Shown in pieces: positions 1-11,800 of a stretch of DNA of 64,000 nt. Source of the DNA: Schizochytrium sp. TIO01 (lineage: Eukaryota; Sar; Bigyra; Thraustochytrida; Thraustochytriidae); contig SMSO01000037.1 of the NCBI GenBank assembly GCA_004764695.1, positions 3,284,337 to 3,348,336 on the forward strand, in the 5' to 3' direction. A model generated the notes under the pieces. It was not told the origin of the DNA. It saw nothing but the letters and a program-made list of their open reading frames with translations, and searched no databases. Every line of letters begins with the position of its first letter. Position 1 is the stretch's first letter. Both the position numbers and the translations under genes were made by a program.

Positions 1-3000
1 GGCTCTGGTTCCGGAAGCAAATCTCGCAATGCTGGACCCAGCTATGACCCACGCTGGTTGCAACCTGGTATTGACGCCGATTCATTAATGGATCTAATTC
101 ATATTCATGAGCACAAAATTACAAACGAGTCGACTGTCAAGATCAAGCGTCTTCCAGGTCTTGATCCTCCACAATACATGTCCAAGACAGCGGCAGATCT
201 GGTGCAGATTCGTCGGCCTGCTGTTCGCAAGATGCGTCCGGAGGATACTCGTGCGGTGCGTACTTTTGGTTGTCTGCGTGACGGTTGCCGTGGTCTCGCT
301 ATCGAAGACCTTCTTGATCGTGGTTGGCAAATGCGTTTTCGCGCGGCCCAGAACGGTGATACATATAAAAGTATCAACTATCGAGTCACTTTCTTGCTTA
401 CTGATACCACCCAGCTCAACCATATGCAAAAGCTACGCCCTGACCTCTACAAGAATATCTATGAGGAGTACGAAGGAAAGAGTTATCTCACGGCCTTTCA
501 GGGTGGTGACGCAATTGGTGGAAATAAAGGTCAGCAGCTCAAGGTCAAGGAAAGCTTTGTCAAAAAATATGGTTGTAAGTACAATGACCTTGGTATCTCT
601 CCTATGTCTTACCGTCTTTATCGTGATGATGAGTGTAATGACTTGGCTCGCTTGGAAGCCAATGGAATCACGTGGCTTCTCAAACCAGAAACAGGTTCGC
701 AGGGTCAGGGTATTACCTTTCACTCTGAAGTTGCAAGTGTTATGAGCAAAGTACCTCAATTCTTTCCTTGTAAGAGGGCGACCTGGAAACCGACTGAACG
801 TTACCTCGTGCAGGAATATCTTGAGAAGCCGCTTTTGTTGAAAAAGTGCAAATTCGATGTCCGTGTGTACATGCTTATTTCTTCCAGTAACCCGTACCTT
901 GTGTGGTACCATGAAGGATACTTGCGCCGTGCGCTTGCAGAGTATGCACCTATGTCCAAGGATCGCCGGGTTTACCTGACCAACACTCACTTCCAGAGTA
1001 TGAAGAAGGGTTTTAAGCTTTCGGATCACATTTGGCCGTTTGCTATGATGCAAGACCACTTGCGTGAACACGATAAAACCGGTGCACACTACGTTGAAAC
1101 AATGCTCAACCCGTATATCAAAAAGGTCGCCTTGCTAATCTTCCAGTCTGCGCGGCCAAAATTCATCAAACGCAAGGGTACCTTCCATATCTTCGGTATC
1201 GATTTCATGATTGATGCGGCCTATCACACCTGGTTCATTGAGTCCAACGGCTACCCAGGTTTCACTTGGAGTATCAACTTCGATTCACGTCAGATGGTGG
1301 AGGAATACTTTAACCTTGCGCAGCAGACACATGAGAACCCGCAGTTCTATACTTTGATGCGCTATGGCGATCGCTACGGCAGTTTTGAGATGATCTTTAA
1401 TGAACTTGAGGAGGAGCGCACGCGTGTTGTCTACAACCCATGTAATGAGTTCAAGAATAACCGTGACTACAGTGCTCCTTTGAAGATAGCAAACCGCCGC
1501 TTTGCAAAGTACACGGGTAAAACCGGTTCCTTGGAGAAGTTTGGAACATTCCAAAATGGCGTCCCCGGTCTCGAGACGATGGCTGGACACAAGGGAGAGA
1601 GCGTGTTGGCGCAAGTTGATTTTTTTAACTCCTTTGGCTGTGATGCGCGTAAACTTAAATACATGCCACCCACCTACATGCTCTACGACAATGAGGACTG
1701 TAAGGCCTTCTTCCAGGTCAAATCAAAGCAGAGATGGCTTCTCAAACCCATTGACAGCATGGGTGGCGATAATGTGCGTCTTTATTCTACGATTGAAGAA
1801 CTCCGGGAGGATTTTGGAGAGTGTGGCATGTCTCGCAAGGGCGACGTGATTGCACAAAAGTTCATCTCGAATCGTCAGCTATTTGACAATAAATGGTGGG
1901 ACATGAAGGTATTCCTACTCGTTTCTACGACTCGTCCTTTTATGGTTTTCTATCACCGCGGATACCTCCGCACTTCAAAAATTAACCAAGATTCTAGCAT
2001 TCGACCGAAGGTTGTACCTTCTGCATCTGCTGCGAGCTCTACTGGAGTAGAGGATGGATCAGGCACTACAGGTGATGCTGATGGGTCTCCTGCTGTTGAC
2101 GGGGAATCTACGACAGGGGGTGAAGATGCACAGGCCGCTTCCGCTTCGGCTACCAACAATGATGATGACGACGATGACGACGATGACGGTCTCAGTGATA
2201 TTGATCTTGGTCTCGATGCGGTCATCCAGGAGCAAGCCGAGGTTGCTAACCCGCACATGGGCGCTGGCGGAGCCTCGTTTGGCGCTGATTCGAGCGGCGA
2301 TGCTTCTGGAGCTAGTAGCGATGAGGGCCTCGGAGATATTGGAGCTTATGATGAAGGCCTTGATGGAGGCCCTGCTGGCGGGGACCTCGCCGCTGCTGGC
2401 CTCATTGAAGAACCGGAAGAGAAATGGGAGCCCGATGAATTCTACACTGGTGATCGATTCTTGCTCAACGAATATTACAGCACCTTTGATAACTTTGAAG
2501 ATCTTCAAGCCAAGGCCAACATGCTTGGGTCACGTTACCTCAGTTCGGTATTTGACACCTACGCCAAACGTGTCGGTGAGCTGGTGTTTCGTACTGCGCG
2601 GCGTGACATGCTACAGAAGACTGGGAATCTAACTCGTATCGAAAACGCATACCACTTGGTTTCCCTCAACTTCTTCTTGGACACCAAATATCAAATCTAC
2701 CTCTCTGGTCTTCGCACGATAAAACCGTCAGATGCCTTTCCTGCTGTTGATGAGCTCAAGGAGGAGAAGGAGAAATTCTTAACCTCTCTGAAGGGCTTGG
2801 TGCTTGAGACAAATGATATGCCACAAGCTATGGCACGTATGCGCCGCGGTGACTCTTACGGAGATTGGCGTATGGTCTTTTCTGAAATTGAAGAAAAACA
2901 GCGGCCTATGGATTACGACCCGTGTGATGAATTTAAGCGTGATCTAATGCTTAGCCGGGGCTCGATCCTTAAGAATGCCTGGTTGCATAATTATGCAGAA

Positions 3001-3243
3001 AAACGTCACGCAGCTAACAAGCGTGAGCTCAACAAATATATTGAAAAGAAATGGGACTCGTGCAAGCACCGCCCCACACGCGAGATGATGGCATCTTGCA
3101 TTCGTAATACTATCTCATACCGCTACAAGATGTATCTTGCCAAAGAAAATGCTCAGTACCAGGATGGTTATGTTGATATGCGTATTCGCGATTTATATGC
3201 CAAGTGGGAAGCTGCCAAGAAGGCTGCAGCAGAGAAAAAATAG
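1..3243 (+). CDS. Tubulin tyrosine ligase-like (TTLL) protein with two TTL modules, 5' truncated
   Basis: The reading frame is open from base 1, so the gene starts outside the window; 1080 codons are visible, ending at TAG. TTLL enzymes are ATP-grasp ligases that add Glu, Gly or Tyr to tubulin tails, often in cilia. Module 1 (about residues 100-430) has the full fold signature: WLLKPETGSQGQGI near 225, YLVQEYLEKPLLL near 268, FDVRVY near 287 and the metal/ATP motif FIESNGYPGF near 412. Module 2 starts with WLLKPIDSMGGDNV near 579 and WWDMKVFLLV near 630. An Asp/Gly/Ser-rich insert follows, with an acidic run near 721, and at the end of the module the E-S-N motif reads YLSGL, so it is probably not catalytic. 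Each module is followed by the same tail (MRYGDRYGSFEMIF / MRRGDSYGDWRMVF, then NPCNEFK / DPCDEFK), which points to an internal duplication. The TTL identity is firm. Whether it glutamylates, glycylates or tyrosinates cannot be read from the sequence. Confidence 0.9.
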   Translation, partial: GSGSGSKSRNAGPSYDPRWLQPGIDADSLMDLIHIHEHKITNESTVKIKRLPGLDPPQYMSKTAADLVQIRRPAVRKMRPEDTRAVRTFGCLRDGCRGLAIEDLLDRGWQMRFRAAQNGDTYKSINYRVTFLLTDTTQLNHMQKLRPDLYKNIYEEYEGKSYLTAFQGGDAIGGNKGQQLKVKESFVKKYGCKYNDLGISPMSYRLYRDDECNDLARLEANGITWLLKPETGSQGQGITFHSEVASVMSKVPQFFPCKRATWKPTERYLVQEYLEKPLLLKKCKFDVRVYMLISSSNPYLVWYHEGYLRRALAEYAPMSKDRRVYLTNTHFQSMKKGFKLSDHIWPFAMMQDHLREHDKTGAHYVETMLNPYIKKVALLIFQSARPKFIKRKGTFHIFGIDFMIDAAYHTWFIESNGYPGFTWSINFDSRQMVEEYFNLAQQTHENPQFYTLMRYGDRYGSFEMIFNELEEERTRVVYNPCNEFKNNRDYSAPLKIANRRFAKYTGKTGSLEKFGTFQNGVPGLETMAGHKGESVLAQVDFFNSFGCDARKLKYMPPTYMLYDNEDCKAFFQVKSKQRWLLKPIDSMGGDNVRLYSTIEELREDFGECGMSRKGDVIAQKFISNRQLFDNKWWDMKVFLLVSTTRPFMVFYHRGYLRTSKINQDSSIRPKVVPSASAASSTGVEDGSGTTGDADGSPAVDGESTTGGEDAQAASASATNNDDDDDDDDDGLSDIDLGLDAVIQEQAEVANPHMGAGGASFGADSSGDASGASSDEGLGDIGAYDEGLDGGPAGGDLAAAGLIEEPEEKWEPDEFYTGDRFLLNEYYSTFDNFEDLQAKANMLGSRYLSSVFDTYAKRVGELVFRTARRDMLQKTGNLTRIENAYHLVSLNFFLDTKYQIYLSGLRTIKPSDAFPAVDELKEEKEKFLTSLKGLVLETNDMPQAMARMRRGDSYGDWRMVFSEIEEKQRPMDYDPCDEFKRDLMLSRGSILKNAWLHNYAEKRHAANKRELNKYIEKKWDSCKHRPTREMMASCIRNTISYRYKMYLAKENAQYQDGYVDMRIRDLYAKWEAAKKAAAEKK

Positions 3244-4565
3244 GCTTAGAAAAACAAAATTTAAATACACAATAGATAAATTTCTTCTTTCAATTATCAC
3301 CTTTTTTTCTCTTCCCTCATGTTTGTGTCTCAAGCAAACATGAAAATGAAATAAAATATAGAACGTTGTTTCTTGATCTTGCTAGCCTCGATGACAATTT
3401 TACTTTTCTTTTGGTTTTGCTTGGCTCAAACTATCACATATTAATTTTCAGTTTCAGAAGATGTAAAGTGTTGTTTCAGTTCTGTAGCAAATCTATATTT
3501 TTGCAAATAAGTTATGCTCAATTTAGGTAAATAAACATTATCAGCACAAAAGTTAAAAACCAAAAAAAATTAAAATTAAACAGCTTCACTGCTCATTGTA
3601 TTGGATGAAAGTATGATGTATGAGTAATTCGCACAATGTTTTAAATTTTTAATACTGTTAATCTGCATTACTTTGGGAGTAGACTCGAGTTCATGCAAGT
3701 TATCAAACTGCATCCGCTTTGTGTGATAGGTTAGTATGGTTAATGAATCCACTGAATTAATATAACATATGAATTCTTCTTTTTATTTTGTCAAAGTAGA
3801 AGAAGCCAGACTGGAAAGTGCATATCAGCATGTCGCACCCATGCTTTGATGGTTCTTTTCAACATCTTTAATACATAAGTGTTTGCGTCTTGCAGCGGGG
3901 TTTCTGGTATGCTGTAAATCTCCACGCGGAATTCTGAAAAACTGTCCTGACGATGCTATTGCAATACTAAAGGCAATTTTTAAGCTCATTCAAAATTGCC
4001 TTCTGCCAAAATTTATATTAGAATCCAAACGCCAGCTCAAGCGAGAACATGTGCTTCTACCCTGATTCAAGTCTAGCGGAGTAAAAAAAGATAAAAAGAA
4101 AGAGGATAAATTATTATCCATTATTCTTATTATTCTTATCATACTGACTTTTGAATATATACATTGTCAGTGCATTGAAGTACTAGCTCTGCCCATCAGG
4201 CCCCTTGATTTTCAAAACCAGAGAATAAACTGAACGAAATCAATAATAGCCTTTCTTAGCTAAAGCAGTTACCGCTGTTCGGACTGATGTGATTTTCATT
4301 GTCATTCAGTACCCTTGTGCTAGCGGGATGTAGATCCGTTCCAGCAAGCTACCACCACCATACGAGTGCACACCTTTAGAACCTGCACAGAGTTCATTTA
4401 GGGCCAACAGGAGGCCTTATTAGCTTAGCATCAAACAAAGCAAATGCAAAGTATTGTCTTTTATATTGAGCCAATCACCGCTCCGCCTTGTATTGTCAAC
4501 TCAGAGCTGAGATCTGGTGAAGCCCGTGATTGAGTGTGCAGGTTAGAGAATCAACCCTGGTTACA
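3244..4565. other. Intergenic spacer, 1.3 kb
   Basis: AT-rich sequence between the TTLL stop and the first ATG of the UBX gene. Possible AATAAA-like poly(A) signals lie just after 3340. No frame longer than about 60 codons looks coding, and I see no RNA gene. It presumably holds the TTLL 3' UTR and the promoter of the next gene. Confidence 0.7.
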
Positions 4566-6116
4566 ATGTCTGTATCACTTAATGACTTTGAAGCGAGGAA
4601 AGCAAAGTATAAGCAGCAACGCGAAGCAGTAAGGCGGCAAGCAGCGCTTGTTCAAGCGGCAAATGCCTCGAAGTCATCTTCATCAGAAAATTTGCGACGG
4701 CCACAGATGTATTCACCATCATCTGCACTGCCAATTGCGGGATCAATCGTATCCTCCACGAAGACCCCGCTACCTCTAAAGTTGCGTAAAACACCTATGG
4801 GGAGTAAGGGCTTTCTAGAACGTATGATTGATCAACATGCATTAACTTTAGAGCACAAAGAGGAGCACGATGTGTCTACAGGTCGATCTATTTCATTAGA
4901 GGGTCGACCTCAAAGTTCTTCTGGTACATCTTCTCACAGATCAAAACTAGGGTCAAAATCAGGAGCAGATATAGAATCTTCAAATTTGATAGCATCAATG
5001 GCATCTAGGTTATCGAGTCTTGAACATGCTCGAAAAGAGCTTAGACAGAATTTGATAGATATGGAAGAAAAGGTACTTCATCTACAACAAGAAAATCATA
5101 GGCTCAAGACATCTAACATGATAGAACTTGCCCCTAATCAAAATGAGTGCAATGAGTACTCTGAGTTGAATTTCCTTCGTCAAGAAAACGCAGAAATGAA
5201 AAGGTTTCTTCAGGATTATGGTTTAGAATGGGTCGGAGATGATAGCAACTCCACGTCTAAGCATTCATCAGTTAACTTTGATAGTCTGATACAGTCTTTA
5301 AAAGAACTCAACTCTTTAGCAGGTCCAAATGGAATAATTCAGAAATCCCGAAATACAAATGTATTTGGGCTGAACGACTGCCGCGCAACTTTAGATCTTC
5401 TTGTGTTTCAGAATGGAATTCTTACTGGAGATGGCACTTTTCGATCCTTCACAGAGTCAAGCGGACACTGCTTCATTCGTGATGTTGAAGATGGATACTT
5501 TCCTAGTGAATTTAAAGCTTCGCATCCTTCAGGGGTAGCTTTTGCCGTTCAAGATCGCAGGGGGGAGATTTATAACACCTCAACAAAACTCTTTATCCCA
5601 GGTCAGGTAGGGGTTCGAAAATTAGGACGGAAAGAACTTATGGATAAGGTTCCAAAGTATGTTATTCGCGCGGGAGAGATTTTGCGGCCTCGTCAAAGTA
5701 TGGAAGAATATTTTAAATCCACAAGCGCAAAAGGTCATACTGAAGAACCACAAATTGGCAAAATATCGTGCCTGCGGAGGCAGAAGGGAACTGACAACGA
5801 GGCATTACTTACGATCTGCAGTCTCTGCGAGCCACACAATGTGACACTTATGGTCCACTTCACTGCAAGTAAGAATAAGCAGTCGCAAACTTGTACAATC
5901 AAGATGAACTCTCAAGAGACAGTTAAAACAGCATACCAGCTTCTATGCTCAGCAGTGCCCGAACTTGGATATGGTTCATTCACACTTCGCTCAGCAATGC
6001 CAAGCGAAAGGGGCCGAGACTATCCGATTTCCAGTAACTTGACCGTCGATGAAGCTAAATGGACCCCAAACGCTGCATTATATGTAAAATCTATATCCCA
6101 AAGCGGAACAAAATGA
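4566..6116 (+). CDS. UBXN11: SEP and UBX domain protein, UBXN11 (socius)-like
   Basis: A 516-residue protein. The frame runs 12 codons upstream to a TTG, but the first ATG is at 4566. UBX proteins are adaptors for the p97/Cdc48 unfoldase; UBXN11 in animals was described as a Rho/Rnd partner acting on the actin cytoskeleton. In order: a Ser-rich N-terminus with a basic Gln/Arg start; a coiled coil (about 145-225, e.g. LEHARKELRQNLIDMEEKV); an SEP domain (about 275-345, with FQNGILTGDGTFRSF and GYFPSEFK); and a C-terminal UBX fold (about 418-512, ending TPNAALYVKSI). Coiled coil + SEP + UBX without a UBA domain is the UBXN11 layout rather than p47/UBX1. The UBX loop that normally carries the Phe-Pro-Arg p97 contact reads SAMPSERGR here, so p97 binding may be weak or altered. 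The domain calls are sure; the ortholog name is likely. Confidence 0.78.
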   Translation: MSVSLNDFEARKAKYKQQREAVRRQAALVQAANASKSSSSENLRRPQMYSPSSALPIAGSIVSSTKTPLPLKLRKTPMGSKGFLERMIDQHALTLEHKEEHDVSTGRSISLEGRPQSSSGTSSHRSKLGSKSGADIESSNLIASMASRLSSLEHARKELRQNLIDMEEKVLHLQQENHRLKTSNMIELAPNQNECNEYSELNFLRQENAEMKRFLQDYGLEWVGDDSNSTSKHSSVNFDSLIQSLKELNSLAGPNGIIQKSRNTNVFGLNDCRATLDLLVFQNGILTGDGTFRSFTESSGHCFIRDVEDGYFPSEFKASHPSGVAFAVQDRRGEIYNTSTKLFIPGQVGVRKLGRKELMDKVPKYVIRAGEILRPRQSMEEYFKSTSAKGHTEEPQIGKISCLRRQKGTDNEALLTICSLCEPHNVTLMVHFTASKNKQSQTCTIKMNSQETVKTAYQLLCSAVPELGYGSFTLRSAMPSERGRDYPISSNLTVDEAKWTPNAALYVKSISQSGTK

Positions 6117-6238
6117 TTATCAAAACTCAATCACAGCAGAATTCTTCTAAATTTCATGTTTTAAAAGGCAAGTTGTATGTAAAATTCTCTTCTACTAATC
6201 GGAAAATAATATTATAATATTATTCTTCAGTTTGTTTT

Positions 6239-6280
6239 ATCTGCGGAGCAGTATCCCTTATCTGCGGAGCAGTATCCTTC
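6239..6280. repeat. Two-copy 21-bp direct repeat
   Basis: Two adjacent copies of ATCTGCGGAGCAGTATCC plus three bases lie head to tail, about 120 bases after the UBX gene stop. The copies are nearly identical, suggesting a recent local duplication. No function can be assigned. Confidence 0.85.
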
Positions 6281-8092
6281 ATCTTAGTCGCATTTGCATT
6301 TGCATTCGCACCATGCGCGTTATACCTAACAAATCTGAAATAAACATATTCTACTTTAACTTATTCGTTGCGTTTCTATAAAGTACTGAACTAGGTTCAA
6401 TGTGATACAGCAGCGAATTTTTTGTTGACAAATTTTTAGCTGAGAGTCTCAAGATTACCTGAGTATAAGACATCTTGGTGCAAATTCGAACTAATAGTAC
6501 TTTTTTTTTCATTCCGTAAATGTTATCTGCTTTTAAAATTTTCAGACTGTGAAAAGTCGCGAACTAATCGGTATCTACAACTCCTTACGCAAATAAATGA
6601 AGAGCTTTGTAGCTTACTATTCTTAAGGGCGTGCGAAATTGCCATGTGGATTTCTATCAGGTTTTCTACTACAGTAATTTACTACGTTAAAGATAGGGTC
6701 CGTTAGGCTGGATGCGATTTCACTGCTTACGGGATAAAGAAAGGGAGTTAATGCACTCTGCTTTTCATAGTTCCGAGCCCATCAAGATATATAATATATT
6801 AACGGATTGATAAAGCTCTGGGTATACTTGACCTGACTATAATGTTCGATTTTACACTTTTGCTTTTTGTTTTTGTATTTTTGTTTGTTTTCAAAATAAA
6901 AGAAACGGCGCTTGCGTTAGCTCTATGCAGGAGGTGCTTTTTTTTTATTTGCTAACGAAGTCTTTATGTCGAGTAAATGTAACAGCATTTTTTTATTTTC
7001 AGTTTCAGGCGCGTCCTATTGTATCAGGCAGAGACATTGCCAATCACCTGCCTGAACAAACCTGAAAGCATATGTAGAACTTTACATTTTAAATTATCCA
7101 ATTTTCAGCTAGACATGTAAACTCGTTTTTTCAATTTTTATAGGTTTTATAGAAGAAGTTACGAACAGTAAAAAGAACTTAGTACCATACTCCAGTTTTT
7201 TTGAAGCAAATATCCAGGAGATAATATGTATCCATTCCTGAGTTAATTGCTGCCAAAGATTGAAATATAACATTAAGGTTCGTGCGTGAGGTCACTTGAC
7301 ATCCGATTTCAACAGTTGCATAAGAAGAATTTCAAATCCTGATTCGTAAGATTCTCACTAGTAGAGGAAGCAACACAAATTACACCCACAAACTATGATC
7401 TAACACCTGTCTTGATATTTTTAGTACAATATTCCGTTATTGCTTGCTTATATCTAGTACTGAAGATCTTTTCTTCTTTTGTTCGAAAAACTATAAACTT
7501 CACCGGTTCGAAGAAAGTTTAATTTATAACGTGTACGTGCGTCTTAGCCAGGTTTGTTTGATCAGCTTTGCGTGCATGTTTGATGGGCTGAGCAAGAGAC
7601 TATGCAATAGTCACAGAGACCGATGTGAGCAGGCTATCAAACAAATACTTGCTTCTCACGCGCGAGTTGCCATGCATGAGAGTAAACAAAACCTCAGGTC
7701 GAGTCTCTGAACTTACGCAGATTGAACTCCTTTCTGAAATACATAGCAAGATTCACCATCAAACTCCAAAGATCCAACTTGGCGCTTTTCGCGCGGACCT
7801 GCGACATAGCTTTAAGAATAAGCTTAAAATTTTACGTAGAAAACGTTTAGTATATAATGTCGAGAGAGCCGTTGAAGTTTGGAATTCAAATGCACTTGCC
7901 GGCCATTTTGATTGTCGGGACCTATTCTTTTATTAATCAGGTCTTATTGAAGGACCATTGGTTATCAGAATTCTAGCACGATCGAAGCTAGGTTTGAGTG
8001 GTCCCACTATCGAGATTGTAAATTCAAACAAGCCAAAATTAATGCGCTACTATGCGTAGTTAGCCTCATACTGCGTGCTTGCACAATATTGA

Positions 8093-8111
8093 CCCCCCCC
8101 CCCCCCCCCCC
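8093..8111. repeat. Poly-C run, 19 bases
   Basis: An uninterrupted run of 19 C residues in a non-coding spacer. It may be length-polymorphic or mis-sized in the assembly. Confidence 0.95.
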
Positions 8112-8679
8112 GACACCCCGGCAGTAGGCCTACCAAGTAGGGTCACCTATCTTCCAGCTCGGCATCTGATCCAATTGAGGTAGAAACCTAGACGGCATCA
8201 TCTGAAATTTGCAACGGTGAAAGCTCACACCTACGTATGCGCCAGAACTGGTGACATAATCAGAACCCGATGGTCCAATAAGAGAGAGCTTTTTGTTTTG
8301 ACATTTGACCAGTCACAGGCGGATTCTGAGATTGGTTGATTTTCCGTTTTCAGATAGGGTGCAAGGCTCTGCGGTCCAAATATATTCACATTTGCAGTGC
8401 TGGTTGTCCTTCTGGTGTAGAGAAACAAAAATAAAAACAAAAACTTGTATACTCACACATGAAGACACTCGTGGGTATAAATTCAAATGAATTATTTGAA
8501 ACGGAACTTAGCACATTTTGAAAGTCGCACTCACCACAAACATGATGCCCTTCAGTCGCTCACATAATGTAAACTTTTGGCTTCTCTTGGTGATCCGCGC
8601 AAAAATTGCTGAGTGAGTTTCTAAATGCTTCACCTACGCATAATAATAAGGTTGTATCAATTTATTTATTTTTTCGTTT

Positions 8680-8709
8680 AAAAAAGAAAAAGAAAAAGAA
8701 AAAGAAAAG
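8680..8709. repeat. AAAAAG microsatellite upstream of receptor 1
   Basis: About five units of A5G lie some 120 bases before the receptor ATG. The same unit recurs at 33709-33740. It is a purine-only tract in the presumed 5' UTR or promoter. Confidence 0.9.
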
Positions 8710-8829
8710 CTAGAAAAATTAGCAGAAAAAATAATAGACTTTTATTAAAGAAGGAAATGAGAGAGCTGCAAGCGCTAGATCCAGGTATTCTGCAAATCCT
8801 TAACACCATTTGCAAATACAAGCGTTATC

Positions 8830-11800
8830 ATGACGAAAGGTTACTGTAAGCTTGCATTTCTCATATGTCTGCAAGCAAGTTTTCTACACTTTATCTCGGG
8901 AACTCGACCAGCCCGCCTTCTCGATGACGGAACTGCGCCCAACTTCCCAGCTTGCTCTGCTAGCTACTCCACCCAATGCTCCTTCAATAATGCACATAGA
9001 ATTGTTGACGCACTTGCAGTCGATCTCGAAAATGATGCCGTTTCGGTTCTTGCGAACGTAAATGATAAAGTTTATAACCCTACAGATTCCTACTATTTCT
9101 CTCCCTTTGTATTCGAATCTACAGGGATGACTTGTGTTGCAAATGGAAGAAACACATCATTCAATGGCATGACCATAGAAGAGATTGCTTTTGAGCTCAA
9201 TATCGTAACTCGACAGCGAACTCAAAACCAAACACTAAGTTCTGAAATCGCTGCGGCTGCAAATCCATCTTCTGATGGTTGGTTTGAATTTATCTTCACG
9301 TCTGAGGATCGCTTGACAGAGCCCATTGCTCACTTTGGATATGCTTCACAAGCAACATATTCAGGTGCAACATATATTGTCTTTGTTTCGTTTGCAAAAC
9401 GTACTTTGCCGCGTCTGGATGTTGACCTTTGTCCAAACGGTGTAAATCGTCTCTGCAGTATTACAAATGTACGTTCGCTTATTGGCACTGTTCTTACGCG
9501 TGCAATGTCTGTACAAACTGGAGAGCATCTCCGCGAGATTTGGGCTGAAGTTTCATATCCGATTGATACATCTTTTCGTGATGCAACATGGTACCTATTT
9601 GCGTACGAGCTAGACTTTCCCCAGCGGGTTTTAGGTCACAAAAACTTAAATTACGTTGGTATGACACACTTTAATTTGACTTATTCAGTCCAACCAGATG
9701 TAACCAAGGCTAATGGAACTGAGCTGCATTTTATTATGGCAAATGCAGCACTTGGTGGAGGTGGCTGGGCGACATATGACTGGATGATTGGTGACCAGAG
9801 CACGCTAATTCAAAAGGTTAGTTTCCTTACTGGTTTTGAGCTTTTTGGTACTAAATACATGGTAGGTTCTGGGTTCAACCACGTCAGGGATGCTAGTGTG
9901 GAAGCTACTCGCTGCACAACATGCTCTGCAAGTCTGAACGAGCCCTGTTCTATTGGAAATGTAAAATCACTACAGGCCCACGCCCATGTTGAGCTTCTCA
10001 CCAACGTTCCGGTTGACGAGATTTTTGATTCTCTAGCCAACAGCGGAGAATACAGCATGGATGGAGGTTTTGGTATCGCACTAATTCGCTATGACCAATT
10101 CGTTCAGATTGATACCCTTGAACCATCATCTAACACACTCGAGGATGTTTTTATAGCACGCGGGGTCGACACTTCAGACGTTGATGCTGTCCATGAAATG
10201 CTGAAAACAAAGGCAAACACGGGAGGTGGCTGGCTAAGTCTTCCTGGTGCGAATGACAGTGAGGAATTTGTAATGCTCATTAATAAAATCAACAAAGCCA
10301 ATCAAACATATTACCTGTTTAACGGGTACAAGAATGCGCGTGCAGCTGTGAATGCTACATGTTCTACAGCTTCCAATGGGCCGTGCTCAGAAGACAATGC
10401 GAAGGCGATTGTTGGACAGGTTTCTACATCAATGTACATTGCAATATCTAATGGGAATCTACAGTCCGTATTTGAGGAAATCAATACAGGACAGAACGCA
10501 AGTTTCCTTGCTGGTGTGAACTTTTATACAATCGTACTTGATGATGACTTCAATCTTGTTGCTTTTGGAGATCCTGAAGTTAGTGAAGGTTGGGATTTCT
10601 CAGAAGTTCAATCATACCTGACCTTTGTACAGCAGCAACAATTTGTCTCTTCTCTCGGAAATGAGTTTCTTACGGAGCTGCGCAAAGCAGCTTTTGAGGT
10701 GGGTGGAGGGTTCACTACTGTGTCATGGAATAACGCCCAAGACGGAACCATTGAAACACGTATTGTTTTTGTCAACGCAGTGAAGGTTCCCACAACAGGA
10801 GGATCTGAAACTTCATACTACGTGATGAGTATGTTTACAGAAGCCCCTGAAGCCCCGCTTTGCTCCAGTCTGTCTGAAAGTGATAGCTGCCCAGATAATT
10901 CTTATTGTGTCCTGGACGAGACTTCGATTCCGCGTTGTACTTGCGGATTCTACTATGAGGCTTCTTTTCAATATATCAACTCAAGTTGCACAGATACATT
11001 GACTCACGAAACCACAATGACATGCGTTGTAGATACCTTAAAAGCCGGCGTAGAGACAGTGAAATCGATTGGAATTGCACTTGGGTCTATCAATTACATT
11101 TTGGCAATTGTTTGCATTACGTGGACTATCTTTATGCGTCGCCATGTAATTGTAAAGGCATCCCAGCCAGCAGTACTCGTACTTGTAGCTGTGGGTACTT
11201 TAATCTCTTCTACTACGATCTTCTTCATTGTACGAGATGATAGCATTGGTCCCCCTGCAGGCGATGGCTCTAATGATATTGCAAACTGGGCGTGCATGGC
11301 TCAACCATGGTTTTATGGTCTCGGCTTCTCCATTACATATTGTTCGATGATTGTTAAGCTTCAACGCGTTGCCAGGGTATTCAAAGGTGCTGCACAAATG
11401 AAGCGTAAACTTAAGGGTGTATCCCTAAAGGTTACTATGGGATACTTAGCTGGACTACTCGCAATAGAGGCTGTGGTTCTTCTAGTTTGGACGATGTCAG
11501 ACCCTCTTAAATTTGTACGTCCTGATGACGATCCAATCAATGGTTCATGCAAAAGTCCAACTGCCTCAAACTTTGTCATCGTCATGGCGTTATACCATCT
11601 TGGGCTACTCTTTTATGGAGCATACCTTAGTTACAAATGCCGCAAAATGAATGGAGTTTTTGCTGAGACAAAGTATCTCAGCTTAGCCATGATTAGTAAT
11701 TTGCAAGTTCTTTTACTCGCCTTGCCAGTGATTTTACTTACCGCTGGTGACACAGAGACCTCAACATTCATTCGAGCCATTGCGGTATTTTTGAATGACT

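Larger units (their letters stand above)
6117..8829. other. Intergenic region, 2.7 kb, gene-poor
   Basis: AT-rich spacer upstream of the first receptor gene. It contains a 21-bp direct repeat (6239-6280), a 19-base C run (8093-8111) and an AAAAAG microsatellite just before the receptor ATG. A frame around 7625-7936 gives about 100 residues from a GTG, with no homology I recognise and no good start. I see no RNA gene. Confidence 0.65.

Noticed and set aside
58-60. TTG as start of the TTLL gene
   Set aside because: The frame is open to base 1 without a stop, and eukaryotes rarely start at TTG. The gene is cut by the window edge.
7625-7936. 103-codon plus-strand frame
   Set aside because: Starts at GTG, lies in AT-rich spacer, no family pattern.
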